Below the pieces are notes generated by a model that saw only the letters and a program-made list of their open reading frames with translations, did no database searches and was not told where the DNA came from. Position numbers and translations under genes: made by a program. DNA of 64,000 bases from an uncultured Sphingomonadaceae bacterium (GTDB lineage Bacteria > Pseudomonadota > Alphaproteobacteria > Sphingomonadales > Sphingomonadaceae): the NCBI GenBank assembly GCA_947497315.1, contig CANMFX010000001.1, forward strand, positions 310,001 to 374,000. Reading direction: 5' to 3'. This document shows, piece by piece, positions 1-9,256 of this stretch (position 1 is the first letter of the stretch; every line of letters begins with the position of its first letter).

Positions 1-1331
1 TGAATGCCGTTTGTGCCTTCATAAATCGGTGCAATCCGGGCGTCACGGAAATGCTGGGCCGCGCCCGTTTCTTCGACAAAGCCCATGCCGCCATGCACCT
101 GTACACCGATGGAAGCGACTTCATTACCAATGTCGGTACCATAGCCCTTGATCAGCGGGGTCAGGATTTCGGCGCGTGATTTCGCGCCTTCGATACCCAA
201 TGTCGCACCATCAACATGAGATGTTGCATAATAAAGCAGTGCCCGTGCCGCCTGTGTCAGCGCCTTGCTGCGCAGAAGCATGCGGCGCACGTCCGGATGC
301 TCAATAATCGCAACGGGGTCCTTGCTACCGCTGCCGGCGCGGGCCGATTGCACCCGGTCATTGGCATATTGGATGGCTTGCTGAGTTGCCCGTTCAGCAA
401 TTTGCACGCCTTGCGAGCCGACATTGATCCGCGCATTGTTCATCATCGTGAACATCGCCTTCATGCCACCAAATTCGCCGCCAATCATTTCGCCAATACA
501 TTCGTCATTCTCGCCATAGGCCATGACGCAGGTAGGTGAAGCATGGATACCGAGCTTATGCTCGATCGATACGCAGGTCACATCATTGGGTGCCGCGCTA
601 TTGCCTTCAGCATCCAGATGGAATTTAGGCACGATAAACAGAGAAATGCCTCTGGTGCCTTCTGGCGCACCGGGCGTCCGGGCCAGCACCAGGTGAATGA
701 TATTGTCGGTCAGGTCATGTTCGCCAAAGGTGATGTAGATTTTCTGACCCTTGATCTTGTATTTTCCGGCATGCTCGCCTTCGGTGATCGGCTCGGCTGT
801 GGAACGCAGTGCACCAACATCGGACCCCGCTTGCGGTTCGGTCAGGTTCATCGTTCCGGTCCATTCACCGGAAATCATTTTTTCCAGATAAGTGGCTTTT
901 TGCTCATCGCTGCCGTGGGCGTGGATTGCTTCAACCGCACCAAAGCTCAACATCGGGCAAAGCGTGAAAGCGAAATTGGCGGCTCCACAGGTTTCGAGAA
1001 TCAGCGCGGACAGCGAATAGGGCAAGCCTTGCCCGCCAAATTCTTCGGGACCATCGATTGATGCCCAGCCGCCTTCGACAAACTGACTATAAGCCTTTTT
1101 GAAGCCAGCAGGCATGGTCACCGCGCCATCATTCCATTTGGCACCGACCGTATCGCCGGTCCGGTTAATCGGTGCAAATTCGCCTGCCGCGAACTGGCCA
1201 ATACCTTCAACAATTGCTTCGACCATGTCTTCGCTGGCACCGGCAAAGCGCTCATGCTCGGCAAGCGCGCCGATATTGGCGATATGTTTCAGGACGAAAT
1301 TTTGTTCTCTGCTGGGCGCTGTAAAGCTCAT
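1..1331 (-). CDS. Acyl-CoA dehydrogenase, cut off by the left edge (C-terminus missing)
   Basis: The reverse strand reads continuously from an ATG at 1331 to the first base, giving about 443 residues without a stop. The start is MSFTAPSREQNF. The middle contains the TEPQAGSDVGAL stretch typical of acyl-CoA dehydrogenases (FAD and substrate contact region), followed by ISLFIVPKF and, near the edge, GMGFVEETGAAQHFRDARI. The long N-terminal extension and these motifs match the roughly 590-residue class that includes 3-methylmercaptopropionyl-CoA dehydrogenase (DmdC) and its fatty-acyl relatives. It should oxidise an acyl-CoA to the enoyl-CoA with transfer to ETF. The exact substrate cannot be read from the sequence. 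It is divergent from the Sua5 gene with about 50 bases between them. The family call is firm; the DmdC subgroup is an inference. Confidence 0.9.
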   Translation of the reverse strand, partial: MSFTAPSREQNFVLKHIANIGALAEHERFAGASEDMVEAIVEGIGQFAAGEFAPINRTGDTVGAKWNDGAVTMPAGFKKAYSQFVEGGWASIDGPEEFGGQGLPYSLSALILETCGAANFAFTLCPMLSFGAVEAIHAHGSDEQKATYLEKMISGEWTGTMNLTEPQAGSDVGALRSTAEPITEGEHAGKYKIKGQKIYITFGEHDLTDNIIHLVLARTPGAPEGTRGISLFIVPKFHLDAEGNSAAPNDVTCVSIEHKLGIHASPTCVMAYGENDECIGEMIGGEFGGMKAMFTMMNNARINVGSQGVQIAERATQQAIQYANDRVQSARAGSGSKDPVAIIEHPDVRRMLLRSKALTQAARALLYYATSHVDGATLGIEGAKSRAEILTPLIKGYGTDIGNEVASIGVQVHGGMGFVEETGAAQHFRDARIAPIYEGTNGI

Positions 1332-1383
1332 CTAACTGGTATCCGCTATTGCTTGAATTCTCGCTGGGCTATAGCGCCCTATC

Positions 1384-2343
1384 ATGTCCGGCTCAAATGA
1401 TCATATTGACGATAATGCGCGACGTTACGGCACGCAGGCGATAGCCGCAGCTGCCGAACGATTGCGGTCTGGTGGACTGGTCGCTGTTCCCACCGAAACC
1501 GTCTATGGGCTGGCGGCCGATTCGACCAACGCCAGCGCGATAGCAGACATATACCGGACCAAGGGTCGGCCCGATTTCAATCCATTGATTGTCCATGTGC
1601 CGAGTACCGAAGCCGCCGGGGAACTGGGCTTGCTCAATGGTCTGGCCAATAAACTGGCCAAAGATTTCTGGCCTGGGCCATTGACCCTGGTTGTCCCCAA
1701 AACGCCGGATTGCCCGGTTGCCTCCGCCGTAACGGCCGGTCTCGACACCATCGCCTTACGCTGCCCGGCACATCCCTTGATGCAGGAATTGCTTAGAATA
1801 TCGGGGCTATTCCTTGCCGCTCCATCCGCCAACAAAAGCGGTGCCATTAGCCCGACAAAGCCGCAGCATGTCGAACATAGCTTGGGTAAGGCTGCACCCA
1901 TGATACTGGATGGTGGCCCCTGTGAAAGCGGCATCGAATCAACCATTGTCGCAATCAGGGGCGATGACTATCAGATATTGCGCCCTGGCCCTGTCACGTC
2001 AGACCAGCTACAGACAAGCACAGGCAAGGCAGCAGTCAATCATCAAGGTGAAAAGATCGAAGCCCCGGGACAGCTTGCAAGCCATTATGCACCCAATAAA
2101 TCTGTGCGCCTTGATTCAACACAGGCGGACCCCGATGACTATCATATCGGCTTTGGTGACATAGCTGGCGATACAAACCTGTCTGTCAACGGCGACCTGG
2201 CGGAAGCGGCGGCAAATTTGTTCGCCGCCCTGCATGTTGCCGACGCCAGCGATCGCCCGCTTATTGCTGTCGCGCCCATTCCGAGCACCGGTATTGGCGC
2301 AGCCATAAATGACCGGTTAAGGCGCGCGGCCAAAAAAGATTGA
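1384..2343 (+). CDS. L-threonylcarbamoyladenylate synthase, Sua5 type
   Basis: This 319-residue protein makes threonylcarbamoyl-AMP from threonine, bicarbonate and ATP, the first step of t6A modification at position 37 of ANN-decoding tRNAs. The YrdC domain spans roughly residues 15-205, with the VAVPTETVYGLAADS motif, KGRPDFNPLIVHV, and SANKSG. The length and the C-terminal part (from about APGQLASHYAP onward) show the longer Sua5 architecture with the extra Sua5 domain, rather than the short TsaC form. The partner tsaD lies at 44827 in the same window. The start is the first ATG after the divergent acyl-CoA dehydrogenase gene; no strong ribosome site is visible. The gene is complete. Confidence 0.95.
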   Translation: MSGSNDHIDDNARRYGTQAIAAAAERLRSGGLVAVPTETVYGLAADSTNASAIADIYRTKGRPDFNPLIVHVPSTEAAGELGLLNGLANKLAKDFWPGPLTLVVPKTPDCPVASAVTAGLDTIALRCPAHPLMQELLRISGLFLAAPSANKSGAISPTKPQHVEHSLGKAAPMILDGGPCESGIESTIVAIRGDDYQILRPGPVTSDQLQTSTGKAAVNHQGEKIEAPGQLASHYAPNKSVRLDSTQADPDDYHIGFGDIAGDTNLSVNGDLAEAAANLFAALHVADASDRPLIAVAPIPSTGIGAAINDRLRRAAKKD

Positions 2344-2453
2344 TCTTTTACATAGGTTTACGCCCTCAGATTAGGAAATTCGGCTGAATTACGGTAAATA
2401 GCGGATGCGCAGCTCAATAGAGGCTGTGAACATTTCTTGGGGAGGTCAAGAAG

Positions 2454-3176
2454 ATGACGGCTATACAAAAATCATTAGCAGAGTTTCTCGGTACATTTTG
2501 GCTTGTTTTTGGCGGGTGCGGAAGCGCAGTTATCGCTGCGGCATTTCCGGATGTTGGTATCGGCCTTTTGGGCGTTTCGCTGGCTTTCGGCCTGACCGTG
2601 GTCACCATGGCTTATGCCATTGGGCATATTAGTGGTTGTCACCTCAATCCAGCCGTCACCATCGGCCTTTGGGCTGGCGGGCGCTTTCCGGCCAATGAAA
2701 TTCCGGTCTATATTATCGCGCAAGTCGTCGGCGCAGTTGCCGCGGCCGCGGCACTTTATGTCATCGCATCCGGCAATGCCGATTATGACATCGCGGTCAA
2801 CGGCCTAGCGGCCAATGGTGTTGGCGAAAATTCACCTGGAAGTTACGCAATGGGCGCAGGGGTAGCGATTGAAATATTGCTGACATTCTTTTTCCTGATG
2901 ATCATATTGGGCGCAACAGATGGCCGCGCGCCGGCGGGCTTTGCGCCACTGGCAATTGGCCTTGGGCTGACGCTCATCCATCTGATCAGTATCCCGGTGA
3001 CGAACACGTCGGTCAATCCGGCGCGAAGCACCGGCCCTGCGCTGATAGAAGGCGGGATTGCTCTGTCGCAGCTCTGGATATTCTGGGTCGCGCCCATTGT
3101 TGGCGCCATACTGGCAGGCATTACCTACAAAATTGTTGGCGGCGATGGTCAAAATATTGCCGGCACGAAAGACTAA
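2454..3176 (+). CDS. aqpZ: Aquaporin Z
   Basis: A 240-residue inner-membrane water channel of the MIP family. Two NPA boxes are visible: HLNPAVTIG near residue 63 and [12 protein letters not shown] near residue 185, the latter carrying the Arg of the selectivity filter. Six hydrophobic helices are evident. The aquaporin-type selectivity residues (His in [19 protein letters not shown] and Thr/Ser before the second NPA) favour a water channel over a glycerol facilitator; this last point is an inference. The start is set by a GGGGAGG ribosome site about 8 bases upstream. It appears to be a single-gene unit with an intrinsic terminator just downstream. Confidence 0.95.
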   Translation: MTAIQKSLAEFLGTFWLVFGGCGSAVIAAAFPDVGIGLLGVSLAFGLTVVTMAYAIGHISGCHLNPAVTIGLWAGGRFPANEIPVYIIAQVVGAVAAAAALYVIASGNADYDIAVNGLAANGVGENSPGSYAMGAGVAIEILLTFFFLMIILGATDGRAPAGFAPLAIGLGLTLIHLISIPVTNTSVNPARSTGPALIEGGIALSQLWIFWVAPIVGAILAGITYKIVGGDGQNIAGTKD

Positions 3177-3206
3177 TATTCCCGTCAACATATTATGAGA
3201 AAATCA

Positions 3207-3235
3207 AGGGGCCGGTCATATGATCCGGCCCTTTT
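3207..3235 (+). terminator. Intrinsic terminator after aqpZ
   Basis: The stem GGGCCGG/CCGGCCC (3209-3215 with 3225-3231) is extended by flanking A/T pairs and followed by TTTT. It sits 30 bases after the aqpZ stop codon, so it likely ends that transcript before the efflux genes. Confidence 0.75.
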
Positions 3236-3317
3236 CATTGCAAATCGCAATTTTCTGTTGGTCAGGGCCGTTTAGCGACTTATGAAGGGTCGTCGGGAGG
3301 GGACGAGATAGGAATAT

Positions 3318-4367
3318 ATGGCGGGGCGTACTCAAAAATCTCTGGCGTTAATAGCGACGGTTTTGTTGTTCGGTTGCAGTGGAACCGAGGAGGAAGAACC
3401 GAAGGACCGAGACCCTATTCCGGCAGCAACAATCACCGTCCAAGCCGCTAGCCAGAATGAAACCATAACCGCCGCCGGTACTGTACGTTTACGGCGGGAA
3501 ACGGAATTGGGGTTTACGACATCCGGGCAAGTTGCGTCGGTGCGCTATGAAGAAGGCGACCGGGTTAAACGTGGCGCCACCCTGGCAGCGCTGGATAACA
3601 GCACGGTGTCCGCAAATCTGGAATCGGCGCAGGCAGAACTGGATCGGACAGAGGCGGATTTTGAAAGAATCAAGTCGCTATTTGCAGATGGCTGGGTCAC
3701 CAAAGCGCGCCTGGAACAGGCCGAGGCGGCGATGCGTGCGGCCAAGGCGCAGGTCAACGCCAGCAGTTTTGCAAGCAGAACATCCCATATTCATGCGCCA
3801 AGCAACGGCATCATTTTGAGCAGAAATATCGATGCCGGGCAAATTGTGAACGCCGGTACAACCGTCCTGGTCCTCGGTGAAACAGACAAAGGCTTTGTCT
3901 TGAAAGTGCCGTTGACTGATGCCGATGCATCCCGCGTTCGGGTTGGCATGCGCGCCAACGTGACGATATCTGCGGTTTCAGACAAACCCTTCGAGGCGGT
4001 CGTCAGCGAAAAGGACGGCCGGGCGGATGAGCAGACCGGAACCTTTGAGATCAGCTTCCTGCTGCCCTCCAATGAACGGCTGCGTTCCGGTCAGTTGGGC
4101 ACGGTTGATATTGAAGTGTCGCGCGACAGTGATGGATCTGTAGCTGTTCCGGCAACTGCAATATTTGGTGTGCGATCCGGCGAAGGCCTTGTCTACGTCG
4201 TCGATGAGAAAAAGCGAGTTAAAGCGCGGAACGTGGTCATCGGCAAATTGACCGACGACAGTCTGGAAATATCCTCAGGACTAGCAGAAGGCGACGTTGT
4301 GGTTGCGCGCGGTGTCGAAAAATTACGCGATGGTAATGTCATTAAGCCGATCAGTACGAAAAAATGA
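3318..4367 (+). CDS. RND efflux periplasmic adaptor (MFP family lipoprotein)
   Basis: This 349-residue adaptor should link the downstream RND pump to an outer-membrane channel. A lipoprotein signal peptide ends at LLFGC (Cys20). The barrel-sandwich and hairpin region follows: GFTTSGQVASVRYEEGDRVKRGATLA is the first lipoyl half, then comes a coiled-coil hairpin (about residues 90-150), then SRNIDAGQIVNAGTTVLVLGE as the second half, and then the beta-barrel and membrane-proximal domains. It is 35 bases upstream of the pump gene, so the two are almost certainly co-transcribed. No outer-membrane factor is encoded in the window. The substrate is unknown. Confidence 0.93.
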   Translation: MAGRTQKSLALIATVLLFGCSGTEEEEPKDRDPIPAATITVQAASQNETITAAGTVRLRRETELGFTTSGQVASVRYEEGDRVKRGATLAALDNSTVSANLESAQAELDRTEADFERIKSLFADGWVTKARLEQAEAAMRAAKAQVNASSFASRTSHIHAPSNGIILSRNIDAGQIVNAGTTVLVLGETDKGFVLKVPLTDADASRVRVGMRANVTISAVSDKPFEAVVSEKDGRADEQTGTFEISFLLPSNERLRSGQLGTVDIEVSRDSDGSVAVPATAIFGVRSGEGLVYVVDEKKRVKARNVVIGKLTDDSLEISSGLAEGDVVVARGVEKLRDGNVIKPISTKK

Positions 4368-4402
4368 TTTGGCCCCCATATTCTTTGGCGAGATTCCCAT
4401 AG

Positions 4403-7400
4403 ATGCTTGCTAAGTTCGTCATAGAGCGCTGGCAGCTGTCCCTTATCCTGTTCTCGCTACTCGTCGTATTGGGTATCAGCGCCCTGTCGAATATTACCCG
4501 GGCCGTTGATCCGCATTTCCCCATTCCCGTTGTCAGCATCATAGCCATTCTGCCCGGCGCCGATGCACAGGATATGGAAGAGACTATTGCCAAGCCGATC
4601 GAGGAGGCTGTTCAAAGCCTGGATGATATAAAGGAAGTCCGGTCCAACAGCACCGACGGTGGCAGCACAATCACAGTCGAATTTACCGATTGGACCGGGG
4701 ATGTGGAAGGTTATTTTGACGATGTTGTTCGCGAAGTAAATGCTATTCGCGAGACATTGCCACAGAACCTTCAACGTCTGGAATTCCGCAAGGTTCGCAC
4801 CACAGAGGCCGCGGTGCTGCAACTCGCTCTGGTCAGTGAAACCGCGTCATGGCGGCGGCTGGAAAAATATGCTGATGATCTGGTTGATAATCTGACGCGC
4901 TATCCCGGCGTTCGCGAAGCGCGGATATTCGGCCTGCCGCAACCGGAAATCAGCGTCGAGATTGATGCGGCGCGCCTGTCAGAACTGCAGGTCCCGGCAA
5001 GCACGGTGGCCGATGCTTTGAAACAAGGCGGGATCGAGCTTCCCGGTGGAGCTGTGCAAAGTGGCAATCGGCGGCTCAATGTCAAAGCGGGTGGCGCTTT
5101 TCGTAGTCTGGAAACCATCCGCAATTTGCCGCTGCGCGCAGCGGGAGGCGCATTGCTGACAGTTCAAGATGTAGCAAGTGTCAAATGGGGCGCGGCTGAG
5201 CAGATTTACCGCACACGGCATAACGGCAAACGCGCCATAGTCGTGACTGCGACGCAAAAAGACGGCATCGATGTAACCCGGCTAAGGAAAGAACTGGAAT
5301 CAGAACTGGTCAATCAAAAGGCCACTTTGCCCGCGGATATCAAGCTGGCATTGCAATTTGACCAGAGCCGCGATGTCACGCGCCGTTTGAATGAATTGAC
5401 ACGCGACTTTGCCATCGCCGTCGGGCTGGTGATTTTCACCTTATTGCCGCTTGGCCGGCGCGCATCGGCCATGGTGATGATTTCCATCCCCTTGTCTTTG
5501 GCATCAGGGCTGCTCGTTCTCTATGCAATGGGTTATAATCTCAGCCAGCTTTCCATCGCCGGGTTCATTGTCTCACTGGGCCTTTTGGTCGATGACTCGA
5601 TTGTCGTTACAGAAAATATCGCACGCCATCTGCGCATGGGGAAAACACGAACGCAGGCGGCCATTGAAGCTACTTTGGAGATCCGCGGCGCTGTTATCGG
5701 ATCCACTTTCGTTCTGATCTTCGCTTTTGCGCCATTGCTCTTCCTGCCCGGCGGGGCGGGCTCTTATACCCGCTCCTTTTATCTCGCGATTATGATGACC
5801 GTGGCGGCATCTCTGGTAATTTCGTTATCCCTGATGCCGTTCCTGGCCAGCCGTATGTTGCGCCGGGATGAAAATCCGGAGGGCAATGCCCTGCTCCGCT
5901 GGTTGAACGACCGGATCCAAACCTTCTACAGCCCGCTCTTGCATATCGCGCTGGGCGCACCGCGGCGGACTGTTGCTATCGCTATGATACTTTGCATATC
6001 AGCCTTTGCCCTCGTTCCGCTGATGGGTTTCTCGCTTTTCCCAAATTCTGATTCCCCCTATTTCCGGGTATCGGTGGAAACCGAACAGGGTAGCAGCCTC
6101 AATCAAACTGATCAGATTGTCAGCCAGGTCGCAAAAATCATGGAGGCGGAACCATCGATCAAAGTCCGGGCAGAAAATATCGGCGCCGGCAATCCGCAGG
6201 TATTCTACAATGTTTTTGTCAGTGCAGAGCGCACCAACTATGGTGAAGTGCTGGCAGTGCTTGACCATTGGGATGCAGACGACGGCCCAGAAATGGTCGA
6301 GCGCTTGCGGACAAAATTTGATGCAATCGCCGGTGCACGCATAAAATTGGAACCCTTTCAAAATGGTCCACCGATCGAAGCGCCGGTAGCCATTGAAATA
6401 TCCGGGCCACAGCTCGATGTCCTAAAAAATCTGGCCGGGCAGGTTGAGGATATCTTGCGCGACACAAGCGGGGCCAGAGACATTGACAACCCAATCGGAA
6501 CAGACAAAATCGATCTTGATATCGGACTGGACGAGAGAAAGGCCGCATTGCTTAATATCCCGCCGGGCGAAGCACGCCGGGCCATTCAATTGGCGATAAG
6601 CGGCGAACGGGCGGCGACTTTTCGGGATGAAGAAGGCGATAATTATCCAGTCACGGTGCGCCTGCCGCTGAAGGAAACGCAGCCCGTTTCTGTGCTGGAT
6701 GATATTTATCTGGCCACACGCAGCGGTGATCCGGTCGCATTGTCGCAAGTCACCAATCCAAAGCTGACCAACGTACCTCCGCAAATTCAGCGCCGCCAGT
6801 TGGAACGATCGGTTACTGTTACAGCGCAGCTGGAATATAATGAGGTGGCGTCCATCGTGACCAATGAGGCGGTGAAGGAAATCCAGAAAATCGATTTTCC
6901 AGAGGGTTATTCTTTCTCCATTGGCGGGGAAAGCGAATCTATTGGCGATACATTTGGTGATCTGGGTCCGATTGTTTTCACCGCCATTCTTTTGATATTG
7001 GCGATTCTGGTTGCGGAATTTGGCCGCTTCAGAGAGACAATCGTGGTTGCAGGCGTCATTCCACTGGGCACATTTGGCGGATTGATTGCCCAATATCTGA
7101 CAGGCGAAGCGCTGAGCTTTATGGGCGTCATCGGCTTCATTGCCTTGATCGGCATAGAGATTAAAAATTCTATCCTGCTCGTTGATTTTACCGCCCAATT
7201 GCGCGAGCGCGGCATGCCATTGCGGGAAGCCATAGAAAAAGCTGGTGAGGTCCGGTTCCTGCCCGTGTTGCTGACATCCGTCACAGCCATTGGCGGTTTG
7301 TTACCTTTGGCCTTGCTGGGTGGAACTCTCTACGCACCGGTTGCGATCATCATTATTGGCGGTCTGATAAGCTCAACCTTGCTTTCCCGCGTTGTGACCC

Positions 7401-7486
7401 CAGCTATGTACTTGCTTATTGCGCGGCGTGATGAGGAAAAGAAAAATGGCGGCACCCCTGCCCCCGACCAAGTGGCGCCCGCCTAA
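4403..7486 (+). CDS. RND-family efflux permease
   Basis: A 1027-residue inner-membrane proton antiporter with the two-fold repeat of the AcrB/HAE1 superfamily: a TM helix at the N-terminus, a large periplasmic porter loop, six TM helices, a second porter loop and a second TM bundle. The proton-relay pair is visible in TM4 as LGLLVDDSIVVTENIARHL (two Asp). The second half carries EIKNSILLVDF in TM10. The shortened porter domain and the adaptor pairing resemble the MdtB/C-like or heavy divergent HAE branch. Drug, solvent or metal specificity cannot be decided. It is complete, with no frameshift. It is followed after 9 bases by msrA, which suggests co-transcription. Confidence 0.93.
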   Translation: MLAKFVIERWQLSLILFSLLVVLGISALSNITRAVDPHFPIPVVSIIAILPGADAQDMEETIAKPIEEAVQSLDDIKEVRSNSTDGGSTITVEFTDWTGDVEGYFDDVVREVNAIRETLPQNLQRLEFRKVRTTEAAVLQLALVSETASWRRLEKYADDLVDNLTRYPGVREARIFGLPQPEISVEIDAARLSELQVPASTVADALKQGGIELPGGAVQSGNRRLNVKAGGAFRSLETIRNLPLRAAGGALLTVQDVASVKWGAAEQIYRTRHNGKRAIVVTATQKDGIDVTRLRKELESELVNQKATLPADIKLALQFDQSRDVTRRLNELTRDFAIAVGLVIFTLLPLGRRASAMVMISIPLSLASGLLVLYAMGYNLSQLSIAGFIVSLGLLVDDSIVVTENIARHLRMGKTRTQAAIEATLEIRGAVIGSTFVLIFAFAPLLFLPGGAGSYTRSFYLAIMMTVAASLVISLSLMPFLASRMLRRDENPEGNALLRWLNDRIQTFYSPLLHIALGAPRRTVAIAMILCISAFALVPLMGFSLFPNSDSPYFRVSVETEQGSSLNQTDQIVSQVAKIMEAEPSIKVRAENIGAGNPQVFYNVFVSAERTNYGEVLAVLDHWDADDGPEMVERLRTKFDAIAGARIKLEPFQNGPPIEAPVAIEISGPQLDVLKNLAGQVEDILRDTSGARDIDNPIGTDKIDLDIGLDERKAALLNIPPGEARRAIQLAISGERAATFRDEEGDNYPVTVRLPLKETQPVSVLDDIYLATRSGDPVALSQVTNPKLTNVPPQIQRRQLERSVTVTAQLEYNEVASIVTNEAVKEIQKIDFPEGYSFSIGGESESIGDTFGDLGPIVFTAILLILAILVAEFGRFRETIVVAGVIPLGTFGGLIAQYLTGEALSFMGVIGFIALIGIEIKNSILLVDFTAQLRERGMPLREAIEKAGEVRFLPVLLTSVTAIGGLLPLALLGGTLYAPVAIIIIGGLISSTLLSRVVTPAMYLLIARRDEEKKNGGTPAPDQVAPA

Positions 7487-7495
7487 AAGGAGTTT

Positions 7496-8029
7496 ATGAC
7501 AATGCGGGAAGCGATTTTTGCCGGTGGCTGTTTCTGGTGCACCGAAGCAGTGTTCAATGACATAGCAGGCGTGCACAGCGTCGAAAGCGGCTATATTGGC
7601 GGCACAAATGCCAATCCCACTTACCGGCAAGTCTGCGCTGGTACGACTGGTCATGCCGAAGGGATTAAAATTGTATTTGATCCCGATGTAGTGAGCTATG
7701 ACGATCTTCTCGACATATTTTTTGCAACCCATGATCCGACCCAACTGAACCGGCAGGGCAATGACATCGGAACGCAATATCGATCAGCTATCTTTCCGTT
7801 GGATGATGATCAGCGCGCTGCGGCTGTCGCGGGCATAGAACGGGCGGGCGCAGAGCGTTCGGAACCCGTTGTAACCACGATAGAAGGGCCGGCAACCTGG
7901 TACGTAGCAGAGGATTATCACCAGCAATATTGGGCGGATGAAGGGCGCGGCAATCCTTATTGCGTGGCAACCATCCCACCGAAATTGCAAAAGCTGCGCA
8001 CCAGTTTTGCGGATAAATTGAAGGATTAA
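7496..8029 (+). CDS. msrA: Peptide methionine-S-sulfoxide reductase MsrA
   Basis: A 177-residue cytosolic enzyme that reduces the S-epimer of methionine sulfoxide in proteins. The catalytic motif GGCFWCTEAVF lies at about residues 9-19 (nucleophilic Cys in GCFWC). HDPTQLNRQGNDIGTQYRS and AEDYHQQYW are further family signatures. An AAGGAG ribosome site precedes the ATG. No signal peptide is present, unlike the exported MsrB at 55599. It is tightly placed behind the RND pump gene (9 bases) and before galU (10 bases), so it probably belongs to one transcript. Confidence 0.97.
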   Translation: MTMREAIFAGGCFWCTEAVFNDIAGVHSVESGYIGGTNANPTYRQVCAGTTGHAEGIKIVFDPDVVSYDDLLDIFFATHDPTQLNRQGNDIGTQYRSAIFPLDDDQRAAAVAGIERAGAERSEPVVTTIEGPATWYVAEDYHQQYWADEGRGNPYCVATIPPKLQKLRTSFADKLKD

Positions 8030-8039
8030 AGCCATTTCC

Positions 8040-8909
8040 ATGAAACCGATCAAGAAAGCCGTTTTCCCCGTCGCCGGCATGGGCACCCGTTTCCTGCCCG
8101 CGACCAAGGTCATGCCCAAAGAATTGTTCCCGATCGTTGACCGTCCGCTGCTGCAATATGCAGTGGATGAGGCACTGGAAGCCGGAATAGAGCAGATGAT
8201 CTTCGTCAATGGCCGCGGCAAGGGGATGATCGAGGATCATTTCGATCTTGCTTATGAGCTGGAACGCACGATGGGTGATCGCGGCAAGGATGGTTCGGTA
8301 CTCGATGGCACGCGCCTGACGCCCGGCAACAGCGTCTTTGTTCGGCAACAGGAGCCGCTGGGCCTGGGTCATGCGATCTGGTGCGCACGGGACATTATCG
8401 GTGATGAGCCTTTCGCCATCTTCCTGCCCGATGAATTCATGGTCGGCAGCCCAGGCTGTATGAAACAGATGGTCGACGCCTATGAGAAGCTTGGCGGCAA
8501 TGTCATCTGTGCTCTGGAGATCCCTATTGAGGACACGCCGTCTTATGGCGTGATCGATCCGGGCTACCGCGATGGTCCGATCACCGAGGTCAAAGGACTG
8601 GTCGAAAAACCGGCCGCCGGCACCGCACCGTCCAACCTGATTCTGCCGGGGCGCTATATCCTGCAACCCGAAGTCATGCGTATCCTCGAGACGCAGGAAG
8701 CAGGCGCTGGTGGCGAAATCCAGCTGACCGATGCCATGGCGCAAATGATCGGCAAACAGCCGTTTCATGGAATGACCTTTGATGGCGCGCGCTATGATTG
8801 CGGATCGAAAGCGGGTTATGTCGAAGCCAATCTGGCGCTCGCGCTGACACATCCCGAAATTGGCGATGACATCCGCACTGTTGCCGAAAAATTACTGGCA
8901 AAATCATAG
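8040..8909 (+). CDS. galU: UTP--glucose-1-phosphate uridylyltransferase
   Basis: A 289-residue nucleotidyltransferase that makes UDP-glucose for envelope polysaccharides. The N-terminal signature KAVFPVAGMGTRFLPATKVMPKE (about residues 6-28) carries the glycine-rich UTP loop and the metal/phosphate-binding Arg and Lys. Further family blocks are QYAVDEALEAG, GLGHAIWCARDI, FLPDEFM and VEKP. The start ATG is preceded by only a weak ribosome site, but no better start exists. It lies 10 bases after msrA. UDP-glucose could feed the envelope genes at 56-62 kb, which is an inference. Confidence 0.97.
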   Translation: MKPIKKAVFPVAGMGTRFLPATKVMPKELFPIVDRPLLQYAVDEALEAGIEQMIFVNGRGKGMIEDHFDLAYELERTMGDRGKDGSVLDGTRLTPGNSVFVRQQEPLGLGHAIWCARDIIGDEPFAIFLPDEFMVGSPGCMKQMVDAYEKLGGNVICALEIPIEDTPSYGVIDPGYRDGPITEVKGLVEKPAAGTAPSNLILPGRYILQPEVMRILETQEAGAGGEIQLTDAMAQMIGKQPFHGMTFDGARYDCGSKAGYVEANLALALTHPEIGDDIRTVAEKLLAKS

Positions 8910-8973
8910 GTTTCCCGACTGTTCAGCTGGTCTTCATTGGCCGGGGCGCACAAGTCCGACTGAGGAGATTATC

Positions 8974-9243
8974 ATGCGATCATCGTCCATTCTCTTGACA
9001 ACAGTCGCTTTCACCATGCTGAGCGGCTGTGTCGCCAGCAAAATTGTAACGGCTCCGTTCAAGGCCGCCGGTACGGTCGTTGAAACCGCCGTAGATGCCT
9101 CTACCCAGACAGAGTCTGAGAGAGAAGAGGATCTTGGTCGCAAGGTGCTTGCGGAACGCAAGCGAGAGCGGAATGCCTGTCTTGAGCAAGCGGAGACCAA
9201 GGAAGAGCGTAAAGAGTGTAAACGCGCCTATAAGGACGACTAA
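8974..9243 (+). CDS. Small lipoprotein with charged C-terminal helix
   Basis: 89 residues, starting at the ATG behind GAGGAG rather than at an upstream in-frame start that lacks a ribosome site. The signal peptide ends in the lipobox LSGC (Cys18), so the product should be lipidated and membrane-anchored. The rest is mostly Glu/Lys/Arg-rich and predicted helical, with two Cys (in NACLEQ and KECKRAY) that could form a disulfide. I recognise no family. It lies 64 bases after galU on the same strand and may be read from it or from its own promoter. Confidence 0.75.
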   Translation: MRSSSILLTTVAFTMLSGCVASKIVTAPFKAAGTVVETAVDASTQTESEREEDLGRKVLAERKRERNACLEQAETKEERKECKRAYKDD

Positions 9244-9256
9244 AGCGGATCACCGA

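Noticed and set aside
7788-8852. Long open frame on the reverse strand opposite galU (354 codons)
   Set aside because: It lies antisense to an unmistakable galU, has no family motifs and arises from the codon bias of the real gene.
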